DNA of 64,000 bases. Source: Cristatella mucedo (taxonomy: Eukaryota; Bryozoa; Phylactolaemata; Cristatellidae). The first letter of the stretch is position 1, and each line of letters opens with the position of its first letter. The position numbers and the translations under genes are program-made. Of this stretch, positions 31,625 through 40,966 are shown one piece after another. The DNA lies in contig WPIO01000038.1 of assembly GCA_009760855.2 (NCBI GenBank), positions 957,001-1,021,000 of the forward strand, written 5' to 3'. The notes under the pieces are model-generated. The model worked only from the letters and a program-made list of their open reading frames with translations. It was not told the DNA's origin and did no database searches.

Positions 31625-32500
31625 TAATTTAGCTGACAGCTTCAAAAAGTTTCGAATATCAAAATACGCTACACGCTCAATGCACCCAGAATATTTCGTG
31701 CAATTTCAATCAAGCATTTTCACGAAGTCCACTGAAATAACGTTGCAGTTACCCAGGCCAATGCGGCAATCCACGGCAATCCACCACACTCTACCGCCCA
31801 ACCAAAGAAATCCTTTTCGAAAAACTCTTTTTGATTGCACATGACAGCATACCCTGCGGCCAATGAACTTACAAAATTGTAAGTTACATTGGCACAGCCA
31901 TTCAAGTTTAATGCCCAGCAATCAAATGCAGTCGCCCTGGCCAATACCTCGATCCACTTCAATCTACCGAATAGACCTCAAACAGATCAAAATATATTGC
32001 CCCGAGCTCCAGTTTGTATTGCATATTAAAGTTCACGGTGCTATATGCACAACCGCGTGGAATTGAAAAATGGTGCATCATCCTCCCACTGTGGCGACGG
32101 ACGGCAGTCGCCTGAAATGACCTGAGAAATCACGGTAATCCACACTATTCCTCTGTAGGTCATCCTCAAATTGCCATCGTGAAACTCTTATTGAGAGATT
32201 GGGTGTAGGAATAGATTCAGTTCAAAGTGTACCCACGAAATTTGGCTCCATTGTTCACACACGTTCTCATGCAATGCACTGCAATTGACTGCACTGGCCC
32301 GGTCCAATACGACAATCAACCTCAATCCACGAAAACGCTCTGCCATCTGCCACAGAGCAACCAGAACGCTTAAACAAGAAGCTCTAATTATGATTGCACG
32401 CTGCTTTACTCTTCGTTTATTGTGTGATCGCATAAATTAATTGTATTTGACTTAACAATTCTGCAATACTTCATTGCAATCGACTGAAACTGCCCAGACC
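31625..32500. repeat. CAATCCAC word-rich tract (copy 2)
   Basis: Colinear with 26,750-27,850, with the same skewed word usage. No coding signal is found. Confidence 0.5.
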
Positions 32501-32777
32501 AACAAGCCGATCCACCTCGTTGCTGCGAAGGCATTCGTGAGGTTTCACGAAAAAGCTCAGCTTCGGGACTCATGGCGTGCTGAAGCTAAGAGGTTCAACC
32601 AGATGTACTCGTAATTTAAAGATGATTTTACGTCTTAGAGAAGCGGTTCATTGTACGTTGCAGCACCGGGAGCACCGGGCTCCTGGATTATCGAGAAGCT
32701 GAAGCCTGCCAGTCACGACTGCTAAATTGCAAGCGAAAACTTCATGTGAGCCAACGTTGAATATCTGCCATAGGCCT

Positions 32778-32783
32778 TTTATT
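32778..32783 (-). promoter_or_regulatory. Candidate poly(A) signal, RING module copy 2
   Basis: A minus-strand AATAAA lies about 236 nt beyond the RING frame stop. The hexamer is kept at the equivalent place in copies 1 (28,118-28,113) and 3 (59,995-59,990). Confidence 0.4.
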
Positions 32784-33018
32784 CAAATTAAATCGATTCA
32801 AAATCTGTCTACCCAAAAGATGAAATAGATAAGCCACAGTCTGACAAGTGGTTGGAGCTCACATGGAAACATATATGCTCAATGGCAGCGTCCCCAAGCT
32901 TGCAGCTGAATGTAACTCAAAAACTGGCCTCCGATGAGGCTACAGTGATCTCGGTCCGGACGTCGCTGGCTTCCGGTTGACATGTCGCTGAAAACCTTCA
33001 AATCAATTGCATATTTTC

Positions 33019-33480
33019 TTAAACGCTATCCTTGCAAAGATTGTTCGGTGCCGAGATTTCATTTGCAGATGGGGCGCCGCCATCACCATCGTCGTTGGAT
33101 GTAGCCGACGGTTTCCGTTCGTCGATCCTCTGTCGGCAGAGCGGGCGCGTGTCCACTGTGGCCGTGCATTCGTGGCAGAAGTTGTCATAACCGCAGGATA
33201 GAAGGCGAGTAGCGGCCGTCACGTGGTCGAGGCATATGCAACAATAGGGCTGTCGGCCGCTTGCAGGAAAGATAAGCTCCCCAGCGAGCTTGAATGACGA
33301 CTTTAACCTGCCGGAAGAGAATGCGACGTCGCTTGATGGTGGTGGGGCCGGCTCCACTCTCGCTCTTTCACTCTCGAAAAAGCGAAACACAAGGCTGAGG
33401 ACGATGATAGCGGATTTGAGTCGTGAAACTGCTGCTTTGTTTTCATCTTTCTCTTCTTTCCATTCAAAACAAACCCGTTT
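33019..33480 (-). pseudogene. RING-module 3' exon, copy 2, zinc ligands lost
   Basis: The minus-strand frame is open from 33,480 to a stop at 33,019. It encodes PPPSSDVAFSSGRLKSSFKL, then the RING CCICLDHV...SCGYDNFCHEC...RPLCRQRIDER. Compared with copy 3, the zinc-binding histidine is tyrosine (CGH to CGY) and the seventh ligand cysteine is arginine (TCPLC to TRPLC), so it should not fold as a cross-brace RING. The tail ends earlier than in copy 3. It could be the decayed terminal exon of gene B, which lies upstream on the same strand, but that is a hypothesis. Confidence 0.7.
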
Positions 33481-33490
33481 TTACCTGTAG

Positions 33491-33599
33491 CTCTTCTTCC
33501 GATTCATGCGGATCATTATTGGCTGCCGTGTTCCGGCTGGTAACTGCGGTCGCATCATAGAAGAGACGTCGAAAGTTTCTTTCCTTCACGTCTACTCGC
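33491..33599 (+). other. Possible exon-like block, copy 2
   Basis: Paralogue of 29,474-29,579, with a TTTTTACCTGTAG acceptor-like left edge and GTGAGT on the right. The frame that keeps RIIEETSKVSFLHVY differs by one base from copy 1 relative to the acceptor. Confidence 0.28.
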
Positions 33600-34360
33600 G
33601 TGAGTTGCACGTCGCAATGAAATGTCCGCCCTGAGAAACGAAGCTAATCTATATAAGTCTGGCTACTTATGGAATATCGATTAGAGCCATGGCTAGAAAT
33701 AAGAATATATGGCAGTCAATCTCACCAGAATGATTCAAACATCCAACGAATGAAAGCGATGTGTTGAAGCTGGTGGATGATAATTCCAATTAAAAGAGGA
33801 ATAAAACGATTGCTGATAGCGAAAAAAATAGGAAGGATTCAGGATTAGCATGACCGTCGATGAATGAACAATTGCAAAAGGCTGACGGTCTTTCGAAGTC
33901 AACGTTCACGATAGCATCGATAAATCAGCATTTAAGATGATTCTTGTTCGCATATTTGGTTCGTGCACTGCTCTTGATATGGTCGAATCGATGAAACTGC
34001 TCTTGAGTTTTTTTGAATAACAACGGAGATTTGGTTGCTTCTACTCGGAGTGGCCCTGCCGTAAATGAGAAATGCATTCGTCACATCGATGCTATCGGAC
34101 AGTTCTGCTTGAACCGTGGTCTGCACCTTGGAGTGTGCGACACATTGTACAAGAAAAGTGCTGAAATGGGAGATTTATTCAGGTTTAGGAGCTTGTCGAA
34201 CATGAATACTATAATTGTGGCAGTATTCGTCGACATGGCGTGTTCTCGACTTAAATACTCAACCACAAATATCACAGGTTCCATTGCCTAGAGAAAAGTT
34301 TGAGAGCGTCTCAATATAAGGTATCAATTACTTGCAGGGTCCTGAATGAAGTTAGTGCCT

Positions 34361-34660
34361 CGTGGGTGGCTACTTCTATCTTTAATAGTTGTTCTATAAG
34401 TGTCGGGAATGATTTCCAGCGCGTCATTGCATCAAGATACTGTTTCATCTCGCATACAAACTCGGGTTTTACGTTAAATTAAAAGTTATTGTTCAAGCAG
34501 TTGATTTCTGATAAATTTGATCAAAAGAATTAGTGATTTCGTGAGCAGATCGTATTATTAGGCGTCTCCGTTTGATATACCATCGCTAAGTTTCTCCAAG
34601 TAAGTAACTAAGTCAAAATTATAAATTGGATACATATTGTTACCGTTCATGTTTAAATAA
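34361..34660. other. No gene seen
   Basis: Unassigned AT-rich sequence between the duplication and the next LINE. Confidence 0.4.
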
Positions 34661-35835
34661 TAGTATTATTATTATTAACGTCGGGATTGAGTACCTTAAT
34701 TTGGTAGCATACGAACGAAATGCACGGTCTCCAAAGCATTTGAGATTTGTACGAGGTATAGGTAAACAGTTAGATTCCGAAACATGGGTGGTACGATACT
34801 TAGCCTGGCGGGGTAGTAAATCTGAGAGATAGGCAGGAGCCAAAGAATGAAGTGACCCAAAGGTGAGCGACAAAACCTTGAAGTGCCGTGCTGGGTTGGT
34901 CCTGCGGTTAAGGTGCTCGCCCCGACTAAGGTCTGGCTAAGGTCGTGGGGCTCGAGCCCTGAGGTATGTGTGAAGTGCCTGAATAGAGATTTTGTTCTCT
35001 TGGGGCGCTATACAAATGAATTATATATATATATATATTTAAGTCGATCCGTTGCTTGACTGGTAGCCAGTGCAGGTCAGCGAGAAGGGTGTCATGTGGC
35101 AACAGCGATGCTCACGACAGACAAGCCTAGCTGTGGAGCTTTGTACCAGCTGTAAGCGTCTGATTACACAGGCCGGTAGAGCAGCAAGCAGTAAGTTACA
35201 CAAGTCAAGATGGGATGTTACAAATGAATGGACCAACTTAGATGTTGTATCCCTATCTAAACAAGCCCAAATTTTAGCAATGTTATGTGGCTGAAAGTAG
35301 GCAGACTTGACTGTAGAGCTGATGTTGGCGTCTGGCGATAGGGCATTTTGGAACATGACACCTAGATTTCGTGCAGAATCAACGGGAGATAGCCTGGCAG
35401 AACCAATTTAAGCATTGGCCTTTCAAATTAATTACTCTTGGTTTGCCCATAACTGGTAAGTTAGTTTTATCATCATTTAGTTTAAGAAAGTTTTACACCA
35501 TCCATAAGGGGATGTCATCAATAAATGCAGCAAGGGAGTTGAGAGAATTCGACGTGCTAGAGAGCTGGGAGGGATCAAAGCAAACGTACAACTAGGTACA
35601 TCCTCATAGAAGTGAAAGCCTAAATTGTGCTTGGCTAGCACATCGGCAAGAAGGATAGTATAAACCGTGAAAAGAACCTTACCAAGCATGGAACCCTGAC
35701 GCACGCTATATATCAGAGGTACCTTGGATGATCTTTGTTCATTCACATCAATACCTTGGAGGGCCCCACTCAGATATGATCTGAACCATTGTAGAGCAGT
35801 GCCAGTGATGCTCAGGTGACATTAGAGGTGCTCTC
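34661..35835 (-). mobile_element. LINE family 1 copy, interrupted by a SINE
   Basis: The minus strand carries ORF2 C-terminal and RT-core text (LVHSFVTSHLDLCNLLL, FHFYEDVP at the YADD position, GVPQGSVLG block decayed to SVRQGSMLG). It is broken at 34,892-35,040 by a SINE. Stops and an eroded catalytic box make it inactive. Confidence 0.86.
34892..35040 (+). mobile_element. tRNA-derived SINE type 2, nested in a LINE
   Basis: The tRNA-like head (TGGTCCTGCGGTTAAGGTGC ... GTGGGGCTCGAGCCC) is followed by TTCTCTTGGGGCGCTATACA and an AATGAATTAT(AT)n tail. The flanking LINE text resumes with a short AAGT overlap, consistent with a small target-site duplication. The tail resembles the LINE family 1 3' terminus. 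Confidence 0.85.
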
Positions 35836-36158
35836 TTTATGTGAATATACAGGCACAAATGTTAACAAAGAAAACGTCACAGCTTTCCGAACAGAAGCTT
35901 TAAGAACGGGAAAGTGTTTACAGAATCTAATAGAGGACAATTCTTTGTGTCATTTAGTCACTAGACCTGCGAACTTGCCGTGGGCTTGCAGTGAGCAAGC
36001 CGAGGACTTTGTTGGAGCAGCGATAGATGGTTCGTTACTAAGAAATGCACAGCTGGCTCTCTGTAGAGTGGCTGGCTTAAGCAGAAAATTGTCGTGTTTG
36101 ATGCACAGCGTACTCGTCTTAAGTAAACTTAGGCTGATAGTGGCCGAATGACTCTAGC
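35836..36158. other. Unassigned stretch with a 111-codon plus-strand frame
   Basis: A plus-strand frame runs from the LINE edge (35,816) to 36,151, and part of the minus strand is open too. I recognise no domain, and the start lies in LINE sequence, so it is not called as a gene. Confidence 0.3.
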
Positions 36159-38575
36159 ATAATAATAATAATAATAATTCACTTGATAAAGCACCCTAAG
36201 AGAACTCAATCTCTCTCTAGGCGCTTTACATTTGCTGTAAAGTGAAATGCAATTGAATGGTAAGTAAAATCATGCTTGAAAAACAAACGAGATGAATAAT
36301 ATGGTTAGGGGTGACATGCACAGGGTCAGCATGCAAATGTGGTTAGTGGCAGCATGCACAGTGTCAGCACGCATAAGCACATCAAGGACGAATCTCAGGG
36401 ACCCACTAAATGCTGTCCTAAAGAGGTGTGTTTTTAGGTTCCTTTTAAATGTGGTCAGGTCAGGGGATGTTCTGACGCAGGTCGGGAGGCAGTTCCAGGC
36501 TTTGGGAGCATATGAACTAAATGCACGGTCTCCAAAGGATTTAAGGTTTGTATGAGGTATTTATAGACTGATGGATTCCGAGAAGGAGGTGGTACGATGC
36601 TTGGCCTGATGGGTTAGTATATCTGACAGATAGGCTGGAGCCATAGAATGAAGGGACCTAAAAGTGAGCGAAAAACCTTGAAGTTATTCCGTTGCTTGAC
36701 TGGTAGCCAGTGCAGGTCGGCGAGAAGTGGAGTAATGTGGCAACTGCGACGCTCACGACAGACAAGCCTAGCTGCAGAGTTTTGCACAAGCTGCAATCGC
36801 CTGATCGCACATGCTGGTGGCCAGTAAGCAGTGAGTTGCAGAGGTCGAGACGGGATGTCAGGAATGCATGAACTAACTTGGACGTGGCATCTTTATCTAA
36901 ACAAGCCCGAATTTTAGCAATGTTATGAAGCTGAAAATAGGCGGATTTGACTGTGGAGGTGATACGGTCGTCTAACGAGAGGTCGCTTTGGAATATGACA
37001 CCTAGAATCCGAGCTGATTCGACAGGAGATATGCTGGCAGAGCCAATTTTGAGAGTCAGCCTTTCCAATCTCTGGATCACACTGGGTTTGCCCATAACTA
37101 GTAAGTTAGTTTTATCATCGTTAAGTTTTAGAAAATTTGCAGCCATCCATGTGTGGATGTCATCAATGCATGCAGCTAGTGAGTTGAGAGAATTTGAGGT
37201 GCTCGAAGGCTGGGAGGGATCAAAGCAAAGGTACAACTGAGTGTCATCCGCATAGAAGTGAAAGCCTAGATTGTGCTTGGCAAACACATCAGCAAGAGGC
37301 AGAATATAAACCGTGAAAAGAACCGGACCTAGCACTGAGCCCTGAGGTACTCCATATTTCAGAGGTACTTCAGATGATCTTTATCCATTCACGTTAATAC
37401 TCTGGAGTCTCCCACTGAGATAGGACCTGAACCACTGCAGAGCAGTGCCAGTGATGCCCAGGCGAGATGAGAGGTGCTCTAGAAGAACTTTGTGATCGAA
37501 GGTATCAAAAGCTGCCGAAAGATCAAGCAAAACAAGCAGAGACACTCTACCCATGTCTGCATTCCTAAGTAGGTCGTTGTATACCCGAAGCAATGCTGAC
37601 TCTGTGGAGTGATTAGCTCTATAGCCAGACTGGAACTTACTAGCAAGGTGTGAGGTTTCGATATACGAGTTTAGCTGGTCCGCCATGACCCGTTCGAGTG
37701 TCTTTGATAGGAATGGTTGAAGGGAAACTGGGCGTTAGTTGCTCAAGTTCTCTTGGTCAAGTGTAGCGTTCTTGAGATGTGGCCTGACTACAGCTTTTTT
37801 GAAAGATGCTGGGACATGACCTGAGGCTAATGACATATTAATGATGTTAGTTATGCATGGCAGCAGCAGATCAATGCAACGTAGGAGCAGGACAGTGGGA
37901 ATAGGGTCCAGAGGACTTGTTGTCTTCTTTGATTGAGATACGAACTTTAGGACTAGATCACTAGTGACCTGCTTAAATGCAGACATTGAGGTGCAACCAG
38001 GAACCGAGGAACAGCATTCTAGTAGGGAGGTTGTCATCGCAGGGATGGATTCCCTGATCTTGTTTATCTTCTGCACAAAGAATCGAGAGAAGCGATCGGC
38101 TAGATCATCATTAGGATCATCAGGTAAGGAGCTAATCTGGGAACGGTTGAGGAGATGGTTTATTGTCGACATCAGCATTTTTGGATTGTGCATCTGTGAT
38201 TCAACAATGTTTTTATATAAACTAGACTTAGCCTTTGCTAGGATCGATTGGTACAACCTACAGTAGTCCTCATATGCCTGTCGATGGACAGTTAGTCCGG
38301 ATCTTTTGAATCCTTTTTCAAGCTTTCGTTTAGTAGACTTGGCTAGTTTAATGTCTGCGGTAAACCATAGGCCGTCTGGGCGGGGGCGCACAGTGCCCTT
38401 TTTTCAGAGGGGCAAACTCGTCTAGCGTGTCAGCTAGTGTCGTGTTGAAGCTATCTACCAATGATGACAGATCGGAGGGAGGATTGAGCAGCAGAGGTGA
38501 AGCATGGCCTCTAACTGTATGCGAGCTCACAATGACGTAAATCTGTGCATAACCACCAGAGTAAGGCACGCCAAT
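36159..38575 (-). mobile_element. LINE family 1, about 2.4-kb 5'-truncated copy
   Basis: An ATT tail at 36,159-36,178 is followed on the minus strand by the 3' UTR, the RT with [10 protein letters not shown]-like, [12 protein letters not shown] and [13 protein letters not shown] motifs, the connecting region, and the last part of the endonuclease (about 38,350-38,570). The 218-codon piece at 37,735-38,391 and the 225-codon piece at 36,658-37,335 are the largest open segments. At least three frameshifts or stops separate them. It is truncated inside the endonuclease, hence non-autonomous. Confidence 0.93.
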
Positions 38576-39040
38576 TAAATTTAAATGTCACGCACGTGCA
38601 AGTGCACGAACGAACGTAGAGTCGCCAATGACTCACAACTGACGAACCACGGGAAGAAGCAGCACAGGAGTCGGTCGAGTTCAGGTCCGAACTCTCCGAC
38701 GGATGGCAGTCATCGGGACTCTAGAGCGACTATAACAGATAGAAGCCCGGGGTCAGGGATTGAACGACAGTAGCTACTATAATGTAAGTGCTTAAGCTCG
38801 CTAGCCACAGCCACAGGCTGGCATTTCACTTCGGATCGCAAAGACGCCAAAATTCTACATTTGTTCATTACCAGAGAAAAAATTAAAGATCGGCTGCTTC
38901 AAAGGCATCGTGTGTGCAACGGTGGCTGAGCCTTAGCAGCTATTACTTCCTCCAACCTTACAGAGTACAAGGATTATAAGAATTATAACATTTTTATCAT
39001 TATTTGAAAAATATTTGTTGCACCCTATCTCTTTCTAATC
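38576..39040. other. No gene confidently seen
   Basis: A plus-strand 62-codon ATG frame at 38,585-38,773 is rich in Ser, Arg and Asp. It has no recognisable domain and directly abuts the LINE truncation. Confidence 0.3.
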
Positions 39041-39049
39041 GTTTCACAG

Positions 39050-39173
39050 TTGCTTAAAAGGAACTGTGAAGTATATCCGGTTCGAGAACTTAAACACACA
39101 TGATCTTGGTCGATAAACCACCCACAAAGACGGGTAGTATGCATTGGAGCCACCGTCGCAATTTCTTCCATAA
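39050..39173 (-). CDS. MYLIP-like: Tentative gene B exon 5 (post-FERM segment)
   Basis: After an acceptor-like run ending GTTCACAG, a frame in the phase required by exon 4 reads YGRNCDGGSNAYYPSLW ... CVFKFS. This can be laid against the MYLIP YSRDLKGH ... YVFDI and gene A exon 5 with similar length. Identity is low and no good donor is evident, so this is a guess guided by position and phase. Confidence 0.25.
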
Positions 39174-39597
39174 CTGTGAACTAAGCTATTTGCCGTTGAT
39201 AACTCATTACTGAAATCATTTAGCTGCACTTGTCATCCAATGTACTGGCCATTGATGCTTTGCTTCTACTATCACGTCGCCTCCTGTAATTGATTCCACC
39301 CTGGGTATAGATGCAGCGACTGTAACTCTTAGTGTCCTACTTCCTAGTGCTGCTCTGTCCTCGCCGCCTCTACTGTTCTGAATGAAACTTGCACTGCTGG
39401 CAAAAGATTTGTTGATGGTTGTGTACACTAACGGCCACTATTTTTGAAGCGCAAGATCTTAACACTTTCAAGCCACGCCCTACCGCCAAGACTCTCTTGA
39501 GATTGAGTCCTGTAAGACTTCTTGGCTCAGCCCCTTCTCAGATGTCCCGATATTTTGCGACTCCCCATGAAGAAGGGAGATGCAATACACTAATTGG

Positions 39598-39616
39598 CAG
39601 AACATATATACATATA

Positions 39617-39655
<39 letters not shown>

Positions 39656-39675
39656 TACATTATATATTATATAGT
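39598..39675. repeat. (TA)n microsatellite
   Basis: Alternating TA run on the plus strand. Confidence 0.9.
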
Positions 39676-39744
39676 ACATACTGGATTGCACTATAAAAGA
39701 ACGCGAAAGGCTCTGGGAAAATGGCCACAGATGTCGCTAACATC

Positions 39745-39930
39745 GATATCTGGAAAATTCTAGCTGTCTGAGAGAACTCCGACCGCCGAGAGTAGCCGCC
39801 TCCAGTCTTTTTCCAACGTCCGTTTACGGGGTGCTTCAAGATCGCTGAAAAAGTCTTCCTCGCACACCGTCAAACGAATGCAGGGTGAGCAAGCAGTGGA
39901 GACAGATCTAATTGTGCTACATCTGCCGAG
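39745..39930 (-). pseudogene. Short conserved-looking frame, possibly THAP-like remnant
   Basis: The minus-strand frame reads VCEEDFFSDLEAPRKRTLEK, ending at a TAG. The pattern recalls the C-terminal part of a THAP domain (VCSEHF ... RRxLK), but the zinc-binding histidine would be aspartate and the N-terminal half is not visible. Weak. Confidence 0.15.
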
Positions 39931-40149
39931 CGTCCTTGACTAACGCCCTTGACTTGAGCTCAACAGCACCTCCTAGCAGCGACGTCAGGCCACAGGCGGC
40001 GCCGCCCTCTGCCTTATCATTCGCCGAGAGAATCCATAGCAATTCGCGAGTAGTCACAGCCTACATCCAGGTGTCTTTTAGCTGTATATCAACTTCACAC
40101 GAGGGGGGCGAGTTTTCCTAGCTCAGCGCCTCTCAAACTCTCTCAACGG

Positions 40150-40300
40150 CCCTCGGGTCTTATCCCTGGGGTAAGTTACTAGCTCTTCACGACCCAGGTC
40201 GTGGGTTCGAGTCATGAAGTGGGTGATTGTTTATTGCCCACTGCGTGCAGTGGTGGCAGCTGTTAAGGCTCTTCGGCCACTATCTAAATGAGGTTGTTGA
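40150..40300 (+). mobile_element. tRNA-derived SINE type 1
   Basis: The element shows a B-box (GGTCGTGGGTTCGAGTC), the body hairpin 'CCCACTGCGTGCAGTGG', and a diverged CTATCTAAATGAGGTTGTTG tail. Confidence 0.75.
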
Positions 40301-40708
40301 ATCAGCCCTGACATGTTCTGCTTAATGCCACCTACAGCGGATCTGTGGATGGACAAAAGATAGAATCAGTCCATCACACGAACGTTCTTTGAGGAGCATG
40401 CGCCTCGCATTGAACGAAACTGGCGTAGCCTGACGAATGCAACGTGTCTACGACATGCCATTTGCTTTTAAATGAGGCCAGCCGAAATGGTCCCTGTTCA
40501 TAAGAAGCATGGGCCGGAGTGTCCAGCCGGAATGACCATATCCCTTCGGAGGGAGGCGAAAAAGGACAGCGGCAGCCAAGTTAATCAAGCGAGATCTCTC
40601 GCAGGTGGTGCTAGCAGAAGGGCTGACGGACGGTCGAACGGCAGTGCTGCGGCGGAGCAGCGGCGGCGGCGGTGAGCTCGGCCCCTCTGCAGCGCTGCTC
40701 AGCCGTAC

Positions 40709-40966
40709 CCGTTGAAAGTCTGCCTGTCGACGAAGAAGTGTTGGAGAGCGCCGGCGAGGCCCACACTGTTTATCGAGAACACGACGAGGCGATTCTCGAA
40801 GGAGCTCCAGCAGAGAGGATGCAGGCAGCAGATGATGACGTGGCGGCCTAGCCGCCAATAGGCCACGACGCACGTGAATGGCTGCCGATGCACCTCGTAG
40901 CTATACGACGGCCGCGAAAGAGAGCGAGCTGTCAGCGGCCAGCGCCAGCCAAAAGCGAGCCGCCCC
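40709..40966 (-). CDS. MYLIP-like: Gene B exon 4 (FERM F3)
   Basis: The acceptor TCTGCCAG is in the required phase. The exon encodes YEVHRQPFTCVVAYWRLG and RLVVFSINSVGLAGALQHFF, corresponding to the F3 PH-like strands and final helix (MYLIP SIVLLFKMISTRAASGLY). The donor is CGG|GTACGG in phase 2, as in gene A exon 4. Confidence 0.75.

Larger units (their letters stand above)
31310..34360. repeat. Segmental duplication, copy 2
   Basis: This is the paralogue of 26,470-30,330 in the same orientation. It lacks the family 2 LINE and so keeps the roughly 255 bp containing the RING core that copy 1 lost. The left edge abuts a LINE 3' end. Confidence 0.85.

Noticed and set aside
35816-36151. 111-codon plus-strand ORF as a host gene
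   Set aside because: It starts inside LINE sequence, no domain is recognised, and the opposite strand is also partly open.
38585-38773. Small Ser/Arg-rich ORF starting MSRTCKC
   Set aside because: It is composition-biased, abuts a LINE truncation and has no match to known small proteins.
39912-40121. Plus-strand CYICR motif as a RING start
   Set aside because: No further ligand cysteines or histidine follow at RING spacing.
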